A stretch of DNA of 64,000 nt from Sphingomonas adhaesiva (GTDB lineage: Bacteria > Pseudomonadota > Alphaproteobacteria > Sphingomonadales > Sphingomonadaceae). The stretch is taken from the NCBI RefSeq assembly GCF_036946125.1, contig NZ_JAQIJT010000002.1, positions 1,610,001 to 1,674,000 on the forward strand, given 5' to 3'. Every line of letters starts with the position of its first letter. Within the stretch, counting starts at the first letter, position 1. The notes beneath the pieces were generated by a model. That model saw only the letters and a program-made list of their open reading frames with translations. It did not search any database and was not told the DNA's origin. This document shows, one piece after another, positions 54,179-62,023 of the stretch. The position numbers and the translations under genes are program-made.

Positions 54179-54979
54179 TCACTCCACCAGCCGCGCCTCA
54201 ACCTTGCCGCGCCACGCATCGTCCGCGCCCAGCACGTCGCGCGCATAATCGGCCACGCTGCCGTGGCGCGCGCGGATCGCCGCCATGGCGGTGTTCAGAT
54301 AGGCCGCCTCGACCGACATCAGCGTCACGATCGCCTCGTCGCTCATCGCCGCACCGTAGCGGTCGCGGATTCCCGCCGCCGCCGATTCGATGCGCGCCTC
54401 GCGGTTGCCCGCCGTGTTGGTCAGCAGATAGTCGGCCATGATGTCGTCCGGGTGGACGCCCAGCAGGTCGTGGACCAGCGCGACCGCCAGCCCGGTGCGA
54501 TCCTTCCCCGCCAGACAATGGACCAGGCTCGCCCCCTCCCCGTCGGCCAGCGCGGCAATATAGAGGCGCAGGCTCTTCACCAGCACGGGGCGGAACGGCA
54601 TGTTCTCGTACAGCCGCGTCATCGCCGCGCGCGCCTCCTCCCCGGTCGCGATGCCCGCGCCCGCCTCCTCGTGCGGAGCCAGTTCGATCCCCGCGGTCTC
54701 GCCGGGCGCGAACAGTACCTCGGCGCCGAACTCCGGATGCCGCGCGCAGGGCATCGCCGCGCGCTCCGCATCGCCGCGCAGATCGACGATCGTGCGCAGA
54801 TTCAGCGCATGGATCCGGTCGAGATCCTGCGCCCCGGCGCCCGCATGCTGCCCGGATCGGAACAACAGCCCGCGCTTCAGCGTCCCGGCCGCGACGCGAT
54901 AGCCGCCATAGTCGCGAAAATTGTGCACGCCCTCCAGCGGTTGCACCCGGCCCTCGTCCGCGCGATCGAGTACGGTCAT
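54179..54979 (-). CDS. Tyr/Ser protein phosphatase (Y_phosphatase3 type)
   Basis: 266 residues. NFRDYGGYRVAAGTLKRGLL and FRSGQHA near the N-terminus, then the P-loop VHCLAGKDRTGLAVAL with the catalytic Cys at about residue 155 and Arg six residues on. This is the lipid/protein tyrosine phosphatase family of bacteria (LipA/MptpB-like). ATG 54979 follows GGGAG at 7 nt. Target unknown. Confidence 0.88.
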   Translation of the reverse strand: MTVLDRADEGRVQPLEGVHNFRDYGGYRVAAGTLKRGLLFRSGQHAGAGAQDLDRIHALNLRTIVDLRGDAERAAMPCARHPEFGAEVLFAPGETAGIELAPHEEAGAGIATGEEARAAMTRLYENMPFRPVLVKSLRLYIAALADGEGASLVHCLAGKDRTGLAVALVHDLLGVHPDDIMADYLLTNTAGNREARIESAAAGIRDRYGAAMSDEAIVTLMSVEAAYLNTAMAAIRARHGSVADYARDVLGADDAWRGKVEARLVE

Positions 54980-55163
54980 CGCCATCTCCCTGGTTTCGCG
55001 CCGCGCCGTGCCACGCAATACGCGCACGAACCATGACTTTTTGCGCATCGCGGCGTGGCAGGCCCCTTCCGCCGGACCCATATCGCGTGCCATCCATTCA
55101 TCGCAGCGCAGGGTTCGATACGCCAAGCGCAGGATCGAGTGGCACCAGAGGGAGCATGATCGC

Positions 55164-56660
55164 GTGATCGTTTCGGGGGTTAGGGCACGGAATCGCGGAT
55201 GGCGCGCGGCCATCGTGGCCGGACTGGCGGCGACGTCCGCCGCCGTGGTGGCACAAACCCCGCCCCAGGGCATGCCGCAACCCGTCCCCACCGTCACCCC
55301 GCCGCCGCCACCGCTGGCGGTCGCGCCCCCCGCCACGCCGCTACCCACGCTTTCCGATGCGCAGGCGCGCCAACTCGCGAAGCTGATCGCCGCGGACGAG
55401 GTGAAGCAGGGGTTGCGCGTCGGCACCCCGCCCGACCTGTCGACCCGCGATCACGCGGCATTGGTGCGTACCGCGCTCGACCATGCCCGCGCGGTGCGCA
55501 CGGGACGGCTGATGCCGGAGGATTTCCAGAAGGACTGGGGCATCCGGCCGCGCGCCTACGACCCGCTTCCCGCCTTTGCCGATGCGGTCGCGCGCGACCG
55601 GCTCGACGCCTGGATCGCCTCGCTCCCGCCGCCTTATGTCGGCTATGACACGCTGGTGGAGGGGCTGGAGCGCTATCGCGTCATCGCCGCCGCGGGTGGC
55701 TGGCCGATGCTGACCGGCACCGTCAACTACGGCGAGCGCGGTGCGGCCGTCGCGCGCCTGCGCGAGCGGCTGGCGGTCGAGGACCCGCAGGTCGCGCGCA
55801 CCGGCGACCGCTTCGACGATGGCCTGCTGGAGGCGGTGCGCCGCGCGCAGCGCCGCTATGGCCTCAACCCCGCCGGGCAGGTCGGCGCGCAGACGCTCGC
55901 CGCGCTCAACGTGCCCGTCGAGCGCCGCATCCGTCAGATCATGGCCAATATGGAGCGCTGGCGCTGGCTGCCGCCGGAGCTCGATCCGCGCCGCGTTCAG
56001 GTCAATATCGCCGCGGCGGTGCTGACCGTGTTCGACGGCGACACCCCCACCATGTCGATGAAGTCGGTGACCGGGCGCCCCGGCAACGAGACCCCGATGC
56101 TCATCAGCCGCATCAACAGCATCGTCATCAACCCGCCGTGGAACGTGCCGACGTCGATCGCGACCAAGGAACTGTGGCCCAAGGAACGCGCCAGCCCGGG
56201 CTATCTGAAGCGCAACGGCTTTCGCGTGATCGACAATGGCGACGGCAGCAAGCGGCTCCAGCAATCCTCGGAGAAGAGCGCGCTGGGGCGGTTCAAGTTC
56301 GACTTCCCCAACGATTTCGCTGTCTATCTGCACGACACGCCCGCGCAGTCCGGCTTCTCGCGCTTCGACCGCCTGTCGAGCCACGGCTGCGTCCGGCTGG
56401 AAAAGCCCGCCGAACTGGCCAAGCTGCTGATGCGCACCACCCCCGACTGGCAGCCGCCGCAGATCGACGCCGCGGTCGATGCCGGCAAGACCGTGCGCGC
56501 GAAGATGGCCGATCCGGTCAGCGTCTATCTGCTTTACTGGACCGCGTTCGCGAACCAGAAGGGCGAGGTCGGCTTCCGCGAGGATCCCTATACCTGGGAC
56601 GCGAGGCTGGCATCGTTGGTCGAACGGCGCTCCGCGACGCAGGCGCTGGCGGCGAAGTGA
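55164..56660 (+). CDS. L,D-transpeptidase, YcbB/LdtD-like
   Basis: Forms 3-3 peptidoglycan cross-links in the periplasm. 498 residues. Signal helix (about 13-30), Pro-rich linker (about 32-65), a scaffold domain, a peptidoglycan-binding domain (VNYGERGAAVARLRERLAVE, about 190-250) and the YkuD domain with DRLSSHGCVRLEKPAELA (Cys about 408). YcbB-type order. GTG 55164 is preceded by AGAGGGAGC, a little far; the start is probable, not certain. Coupled to the lipoprotein downstream. Confidence 0.9.
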   Translation: MIVSGVRARNRGWRAAIVAGLAATSAAVVAQTPPQGMPQPVPTVTPPPPPLAVAPPATPLPTLSDAQARQLAKLIAADEVKQGLRVGTPPDLSTRDHAALVRTALDHARAVRTGRLMPEDFQKDWGIRPRAYDPLPAFADAVARDRLDAWIASLPPPYVGYDTLVEGLERYRVIAAAGGWPMLTGTVNYGERGAAVARLRERLAVEDPQVARTGDRFDDGLLEAVRRAQRRYGLNPAGQVGAQTLAALNVPVERRIRQIMANMERWRWLPPELDPRRVQVNIAAAVLTVFDGDTPTMSMKSVTGRPGNETPMLISRINSIVINPPWNVPTSIATKELWPKERASPGYLKRNGFRVIDNGDGSKRLQQSSEKSALGRFKFDFPNDFAVYLHDTPAQSGFSRFDRLSSHGCVRLEKPAELAKLLMRTTPDWQPPQIDAAVDAGKTVRAKMADPVSVYLLYWTAFANQKGEVGFREDPYTWDARLASLVERRSATQALAAK

Positions 56661-56674
56661 AAGGACGCAAGATC

Positions 56675-57001
56675 GTGAAGACGTTTCCCGCCCGCGGGCT
56701 GCTGCTGGCCGCCGCCATCGCCACGGCCACGCTGGCCGCCTGCTCGCGCTCGCAACCCGACGAGGCGGTCGAGACCAATGTCGAGATGCCGGCGGAAGCC
56801 GCCAACGCCCTTCCCGCCGAGCCCGCGCCGCTGCCCGAACCCTCGCCGGTCGAAAATGTGACGCAGAACGTCGTCGACCTCCCGCCCGAGGAAGCCCCCG
56901 CCCCCGACGAGCAGGTGCTCGACGACGCCTCGATCACCGGCATGACCGCCCGCGCGCAGCGCGACGGCGTGGATGACGAGGCGCCCGCGAAGCAGAAGTG
57001 A
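56675..57001 (+). CDS. Small acidic lipoprotein
   Basis: 108 residues from GTG 56675 (GTG 56657, overlapping the transpeptidase stop, is the alternative). Signal ALLLAAAIATATLAAC-like with a lipobox Cys at about 23, then Pro/Glu-rich: EPAPLPEPSPVENVTQNVVD and PPEEAPAPDEQVLDDASIT. No domain. Coupled to the L,D-transpeptidase, so may tie to the same wall process. Confidence 0.7.
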   Translation: MKTFPARGLLLAAAIATATLAACSRSQPDEAVETNVEMPAEAANALPAEPAPLPEPSPVENVTQNVVDLPPEEAPAPDEQVLDDASITGMTARAQRDGVDDEAPAKQK

Positions 57002-57057
57002 TCTTACCCGTTGACGGCCACGGCCCCGCCATGGCAGGGCCGTGCCGCACGCGAGAT

Positions 57058-57131
57058 GCGGGTGTAGCTCAATGGTAGAGCAGAAGCTTCCCAAGCTTAC
57101 GACGAGGGTTCGATTCCCTTCACCCGCTCCA
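57058..57131 (+). tRNA. tRNA-Gly (CCC)
   Basis: A 74-nt cloverleaf. Acceptor GCGGGTG pairs with CACCCGC; D arm GTAGCTCAATGGTAGAGC; anticodon loop TTCCCAA gives CCC; T arm GAGGGTTCGATTCCCTT; the CCA end is encoded. A hairpin (CCATTTTC and GAAAATGG, 57142-57168) follows and may end transcription. Confidence 0.97.
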
Positions 57132-57229
57132 TGGTTTTCCGCCATTTTCTGACCATTGCGGAAAATGGCTGCGGTGCGATTGCGGTGAGACTGCATGTTT
57201 CACGCCCCCTCGCCCCGCACGCACCACCA

Positions 57230-58204
57230 TCAGCCGACCGGCGTGGTGCGGCTGTCGATCAAGGCGCGTGCCTCGGCCGATCCGGCCGCAACGGTCGTCT
57301 TGCCCGCCTGGATGGCGTCGGCGATCGCGAGCAGCCGACCGCTGATGACGGTGCCGGTCTCCGCCTCCTCCGGGATCGCGATGCCGCCCCTGGTGTCGGC
57401 GATGCGGGTCCAGTCCGCACGAACCGCGGCCCAATAGCCCTTGGTCTTCGCCCAGTAATCCTCGGCGGCCTTCACGTCATAGCCGTCGAACCGCTCATAG
57501 GTGTTGAGCACCGACTCCTGAACGATCGGCTCCGGTTTGCCGTCCTTCAGCGCCATCTTGGTATTGTCCTGCCAGTGGATCCAGCCGGTCGGCGTCGGCT
57601 GGTGTCGGTTGATAGACAAATAGCGGTCATAGACCGGGTGGCGCACCGCATCGCGGCGTGCCAGCGGGCGCCACGTCCAGTTCGACCGCCAGCGGCGGAC
57701 GCCCGCCTGCGTCTCGAACTGGCCCCAGCCGGCATAGCGCGGGCTGTCGTCGACCTGATACACGGTCTGCGACCAGCGCCCGGCGCGCATCCGCTCGGGC
57801 ACCGCCTCCCACACCCACTTGCCCTGTCCCGCATAGACCAGCACGCGCGCGGGCTGATAATCCCAGTCCTGACGCCAATGCTTGATGACATGGGTTTTGC
57901 CGTCATGCTCGACGACGAGCAGGTGCTGGAGCGCGATGTGATCGGGCGTGTCCTCAATCACTCGCACCACCTCGTTCCCGCCAGAGATCTTGCGCTCCAG
58001 CGGCGTATAGCCGGCCACCCAGGGCGTCGTCTCCTGCATGTCGAAGTGCACCTTATAGTTGCCTGCCATCGCCAGGATCTCGGCACGGTCAGCGGCTTTG
58101 GCCGCCAGCGCCTCGGCGGCGGTCTGCTTGACCGGACCGTCGGCCAGCGCGGGCACGGGCAGCAGCGCGAGCGCCGCGACGATCAGTATCGAAGAGTTCT
58201 TCAT
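57230..58204 (-). CDS. DUF6607-like secreted protein
   Basis: 324 residues. Signal peptide ends PALAD (about 21). AILAMAGNYKVHFDMQETTP-like start, then many Trp/Tyr motifs: IKHWRQDWDYQP, WVWEAVPERM, GWGQFETQAGVRRWRSNW and KTKGYWAAVRADWTRIADT. This layout matches the DUF6607 family often found next to TonB receptors. Thirteen bases after the receptor stop on the same strand, so they form an operon, probably under Fur. Role unknown. Confidence 0.7.
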   Translation of the reverse strand: MKNSSILIVAALALLPVPALADGPVKQTAAEALAAKAADRAEILAMAGNYKVHFDMQETTPWVAGYTPLERKISGGNEVVRVIEDTPDHIALQHLLVVEHDGKTHVIKHWRQDWDYQPARVLVYAGQGKWVWEAVPERMRAGRWSQTVYQVDDSPRYAGWGQFETQAGVRRWRSNWTWRPLARRDAVRHPVYDRYLSINRHQPTPTGWIHWQDNTKMALKDGKPEPIVQESVLNTYERFDGYDVKAAEDYWAKTKGYWAAVRADWTRIADTRGGIAIPEEAETGTVISGRLLAIADAIQAGKTTVAAGSAEARALIDSRTTPVG

Positions 58205-58217
58205 GATGTCTGTCCTG

Positions 58218-60407
58218 TCAGAAGCGAAAGGTGAGCGAGGCGCTGGCGTTGCGCCCCGGCTGGGTGAAGGCGACCGGGGGCACATCGGCCGCGCCGGCCG
58301 GCAAGGGTCGCGGCACCGACAGGCCGCGCACGTCGGACCACCAGGCATAGGTGGCGTTGGTCAGGTTGAAGACGCCTGCGCGCAACGTCAGCGCATCGGT
58401 CAGCCGGGCGAAGACGGTGGCGTCGAGGATGGTGAAGGCGTCGGGCCGGAAACAGGTGCTGGCACACAGGCCGTTCGTGTCCTGGGCCGCCTTGCGCGCG
58501 CTGTGCGTCATGATGAGCTGTCCACCGAAGCGGCCGGCGCCGGGCTCGCGCCAACCCACGCCCATCACCAGCTTGAGCGGATCGACCGTCGACAGCGGCT
58601 TGGCCGTGCCGTCGGGCGCGATCTGGTCGCCCTCGGCATAGGAAATGGCGAGCTGTCCGGTCAGGCCGTTTCCCGCGCGCGCATCCAGGCGCGCCTCGGC
58701 ACCCTTCACCTTGGCGCGGTCCAGATTGATGAACTGGTACACGGCCGGATTGGTCGGGGTGAAGGCGCCGCTCACCACCTCCTGGCTGATGAAGTCGCGA
58801 TAATCGGCGCGGAAGACGCTGGCCGACAGGTCGACCGCTTCGCTGTTCAGGCGCAGGCCCGCCTCGATCGCCTCGCTGGTTTCGGGCCGCAGGTTCGGGT
58901 TGGGGGCCGAGGTATAGCCGAAGGCGAGGTTCGAGAAGAACTGGTTGATCTGCCCCGGCTCCGGCGCGCGGAAGCCGCGGGCATAGCTGGCGAACAGCCG
59001 CACGGTCGGGGCGAGCGCGAGCACCGCGCCGACGCGCGGGCTGACCCGGTCGGCAGACTGGCTCGCCCCGGCGAACCCGGGGAGCAGCGGATCGCGCTCG
59101 GGTGACAGGCGGTACCAGTCGTAGCGCAGCGCCGGGTGAAGCGTCAGCGGACCGAGCCCGATCTCATCGCCTAGGAACCCGCCGGCCAGGGTGAAGTCGG
59201 TGCTGGGAAACGCGCGTGTCGGGAACGTCTCGCCCGCAGGCGGCACCGTGCCGTCGCGCAATCCCCGCTGGCGCAGGACGCTGACGTCCGCGCCCGTGAC
59301 CAGCCGATGGGTGATCCCGCCGGTCGTGAAGCCCAGCCGCACCTCGCCCGAGCCGCCATAGACCCGGTTCTCCAGCGTGTTGAGCCGGGTGCGGTCGGCC
59401 AACGTGCGGCGATCCTCGGCGCTGAACTGGCGGTTCGCGGCGTCCTGAACATAGACCGCCGCCCGCGCAAACTGGACGATACCAATGCCGTCATAGGTCC
59501 AGTCGAGCGCGCCGCGCCAGCGCTTGCCGGTATCGCGCGCCTGCGATCCCGCCACGCTGGCGTTGATGCCGGTCAGCACGTCGGTTGCCAGCCGGTTGTC
59601 GAGATATTCGCCGGTGGCGCGCAGACGCTGGCCGGGCGCGACGTCCCAGACCAGCTTGCCCATCAACGCGTTGGCCTGTCCGTCCTGCGGATTGGGCGCG
59701 GTGCGGGTGACGCCGGTGCCCTCGACATCGCCCTTGTTCTTCAGCTCGGAAAAGTCACGGCGGGTATAGGCCAGCATCGCCGACACCGCGCCCGTTCGTC
59801 CCGCCACCACCGCCGACTGGGTGAACTCGTCGTCGGCCGAATTATACTGCGTCCGCAGCGACCCGCCGAAGGACTTCGCCCCGAGAATATCGGCCGGATC
59901 GCTGGTCGTGAAACTGACCGCGCCCGCCAGTCCGTCACTGCCGTACAGCGCCGAAGCGGGTCCGCGCAGGAATTCGACCGACCTGATGAGCCCGATGTCG
60001 ACGTAATCACCGCGTCCGACATCCTGCGCTCCGAAACTAAAGCCGTAAGGCACGCGTACGCCGTCGACCTGGATCAGCACGCGGTTGCCGCCGATGCCCC
60101 GCACGACGAACCCCTCGTTGCCGGCGCGCCCCGTCACGCCCTGCGCCGCGCCGAAACGCGCCGGGGCACGACGAACGCTGATCCCCGGCTCGAAGCGGAC
60201 CAGGTCCTTGATGTCGGTCGCCAGCTCCTCGGCGATCTCGTCCGCGTCCTTGACCGAGACGGTGACCGGCGCGTCCTGCGCCTCGATCGGCGCGCGTGTT
60301 GCGGTAACGACGATGTCCCGCGCCTCCGCCGGCGCGTCGCCCGGCGCGGCGGGCTCCGATAACGCGATCATCGCCGCGAGCGTCAGCAACATGCAACCCC
60401 CATTCAT
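58218..60407 (-). CDS. TonB-dependent receptor of the haem/haemoglobin-receptor group
   Basis: Outer-membrane gated channel, 729 residues. Short signal peptide; a plug (about 30-170; EARDIVVTATRAP TonB-box-like start, FVVRGIGGNRVLIQVDGVRV, FLRGPASALYGSDGLAGAVS), and a 22-strand barrel to the final Phe. It has FRAPEPGQINQFF and YTSAPNPNLRPETSE, the FRAP/NPNL boxes of haem receptors, but lacks the His normally between them, so the ligand may not be haem. Start 60407 or 60392 (ATG after GGGGGTT). Two Fur-like boxes precede it. Confidence 0.88.
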   Translation of the reverse strand: MNGGCMLLTLAAMIALSEPAAPGDAPAEARDIVVTATRAPIEAQDAPVTVSVKDADEIAEELATDIKDLVRFEPGISVRRAPARFGAAQGVTGRAGNEGFVVRGIGGNRVLIQVDGVRVPYGFSFGAQDVGRGDYVDIGLIRSVEFLRGPASALYGSDGLAGAVSFTTSDPADILGAKSFGGSLRTQYNSADDEFTQSAVVAGRTGAVSAMLAYTRRDFSELKNKGDVEGTGVTRTAPNPQDGQANALMGKLVWDVAPGQRLRATGEYLDNRLATDVLTGINASVAGSQARDTGKRWRGALDWTYDGIGIVQFARAAVYVQDAANRQFSAEDRRTLADRTRLNTLENRVYGGSGEVRLGFTTGGITHRLVTGADVSVLRQRGLRDGTVPPAGETFPTRAFPSTDFTLAGGFLGDEIGLGPLTLHPALRYDWYRLSPERDPLLPGFAGASQSADRVSPRVGAVLALAPTVRLFASYARGFRAPEPGQINQFFSNLAFGYTSAPNPNLRPETSEAIEAGLRLNSEAVDLSASVFRADYRDFISQEVVSGAFTPTNPAVYQFINLDRAKVKGAEARLDARAGNGLTGQLAISYAEGDQIAPDGTAKPLSTVDPLKLVMGVGWREPGAGRFGGQLIMTHSARKAAQDTNGLCASTCFRPDAFTILDATVFARLTDALTLRAGVFNLTNATYAWWSDVRGLSVPRPLPAGAADVPPVAFTQPGRNASASLTFRF

Positions 60408-60408
60408 T

Positions 60409-60427
60409 AATGATTCGCAGTCGCATT
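60409..60427 (-). promoter_or_regulatory. Fur-like box, start-proximal
   Basis: AATGATTCGCAGTCGCATT on the plus strand, a 19-bp near-palindrome of the alphaproteobacterial Fur type, immediately ahead of the receptor start. Confidence 0.6.
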
Positions 60428-60456
60428 AAGAGACAAAAGCCCGATCTGCAACGTCA

Positions 60457-60475
60457 AATGCTAGTGACTCGCATT
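60457..60475 (-). promoter_or_regulatory. Fur-like box, upstream
   Basis: AATGCTAGTGACTCGCATT is palindromic except for positions 6 and 14. It touches a TTGACG (minus strand, 60457-60452) that could be the -35 of the receptor promoter. Confidence 0.7.
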
Positions 60476-60595
60476 AGTCTATGGAAATGTCGTGCGCCAC
60501 CGTGCGCACATTCGACGGCGAGAGGCTCAATCGGAATTGGCAATTCTGCGACGCCGCGTTAAGGAACGGCTCGAAAGCCGTTGCGGCTTTCGATG

Positions 60596-60800
60596 ATCGC
60601 GCCGGTGCCCCGCGAGGGGCTTGAATGGGAATGCGGTGCGGGGGACCTCCCCCAAATCCGCGGCTGTCCCTGCAACTGTGAGCGGTGAGCGAAGGCGTCA
60701 TGCTCCGCATCGGAGCGGCCACTGGGAGAGCATCTGCGGATGCCCCCTGGGAAGGCGACACCCCAGCTTTGACCCGCAAGCCAGGAGACCTGCCGGCGAT
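60596..60800 (+). promoter_or_regulatory. Cobalamin riboswitch
   Basis: A B12-binding leader: GGTGCCCCGCGAGGGGCTTG, then GAATGGGAATGCGGTGCGG, the conserved CCGCGGCTGTCCCTGCAACTG and, at the end, AAGCCAGGAGACCTGCCGGC. GGGAAGGC lies in between. It reads toward cobW and cobN. With the 170 bp after it (no gene; a GGCGGGGGC/GCCCCGCC hairpin lies in it) and the Fur boxes, it fills the gap 60408-60978. Confidence 0.92.
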
Positions 60801-60978
60801 ATGGTCGCTCTTGCTTCGGTCCAGGGGATGGCCGCGGCACGGTTCTCCGTCTGAGCGACGAACCTGTGTGGCGGGGGCCGCATCGGTGCGTGGTGCGGAG
60901 GGCTATCGGCGCCCCGCCGGGCTCGCGCCGTGCGACATGTCGGTCCCTGCCGGTCGTTGCACGCGCCGGGGGAAACGT

Positions 60979-62016
60979 ATGTCCGATCTGTCCAAGGTGC
61001 CCGTCACCATCGTCACCGGCTTTCTGGGCGCGGGGAAGACGACGCTCATCAGCCATCTGATCCGCCAGGCCGGCGGCCGCCGGCTGGCGGTCGTCGTCAA
61101 CGAATTCGGGACGCTGGGGGTCGATGGCGACATCCTGAAGGGCTGCGCGATCCCCGATTGCCCGGCGGAGAACATCGTCGAGCTCGCCAACGGCTGCATC
61201 TGCTGCACCGTCGCCGATGACTTCATTCCGACCGTGGAGACGCTGCTGGCGCTCGATCCGCGTCCCGACCACATCCTGATCGAAACGTCGGGGCTCGCGC
61301 TGCCCAAGCCGTTGCTGAAGGCGTTCGACTGGCCCGCGATCCGATCGCGCATCACCGTCGACGGCGTGATCGCGCTGGCCGATGCGGAGGCGGTGGCGGC
61401 GGGTCGCTTCGCCCCCGACGTGACCGCGCTGGACGCGCAGCGCGCGGCCGATCCCGGCATCGACCACGAAACCCCGCTGTCGGAGGTGTTCGAGGACCAG
61501 CTCGCCTGCGCGGACATGGTGCTGCTGACCAAATGCGACCTCGCCGGGACCGACGGCATCGCGGCTGCCCGGGGGGTGATCGCGGCGGAAACACCGCGCG
61601 CGCTGCCGGTGATCGAGCTGACCGATGGCGTGATCGACCCCAACGTCGTGCTCGGCATCGGCGCGGCGGCAGAGGACGACATCGCCGCGCGCCCCTCGCA
61701 CCACGATGGCGAGGACGATCACGAACACGACGATTTCGACAGCATCGTCATCGACCTGGGCGAGATCGCGGTGCCCGACGACCTCGCCGCCCGGATCGAG
61801 GCACTGGGCCGAACCGGCGACGTCCTGCGCGTGAAGGGCTATGCCGCGGTCGCGGGCAAGCCGATGCGGTTGCTGGTGCAGGCGGTCGGCGCGCGCGTGC
61901 GCACCCATTACGACCGCGCCTGGAGGGCGGGGGAGCCGCGCGCCACCCGGCTGGTGGTGATCGCCGAGCGTGACCGGCTGAACGCCGCGGTGGTACGGAC
62001 CGCGCTGCACGGCTGA
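60979..62016 (+). CDS. cobW: CobW GTPase
   Basis: Metal-handling GTPase of the G3E/COG0523 group, 345 residues, proposed to deliver cobalt for aerobic B12 synthesis. GFLGAGKTT (residues 14-22) is the P-loop; GCICC at 72-76 is the CxCC metal site; LLTKCDLAG is the NKxD-like motif; HHDGEDDHEHDDFD is a His/Asp metal stretch. Start after GGGGGAAAC. Under the B12 riboswitch; cobN begins 7 nt after its stop. Confidence 0.95.
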   Translation: MSDLSKVPVTIVTGFLGAGKTTLISHLIRQAGGRRLAVVVNEFGTLGVDGDILKGCAIPDCPAENIVELANGCICCTVADDFIPTVETLLALDPRPDHILIETSGLALPKPLLKAFDWPAIRSRITVDGVIALADAEAVAAGRFAPDVTALDAQRAADPGIDHETPLSEVFEDQLACADMVLLTKCDLAGTDGIAAARGVIAAETPRALPVIELTDGVIDPNVVLGIGAAAEDDIAARPSHHDGEDDHEHDDFDSIVIDLGEIAVPDDLAARIEALGRTGDVLRVKGYAAVAGKPMRLLVQAVGARVRTHYDRAWRAGEPRATRLVVIAERDRLNAAVVRTALHG

Positions 62017-62023
62017 GCGCGCG

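Noticed and set aside
57058..57131. tRNA-Gly as an integration site
   Set aside because: No integrase or duplicated tRNA end is found near it, and flanking genes look chromosomal.
60596..60800. The B12 riboswitch controlling the TonB receptor, making it BtuB
   Set aside because: The riboswitch is on the opposite strand and reads to cobW; the receptor has Fur boxes and haem-receptor-like boxes.
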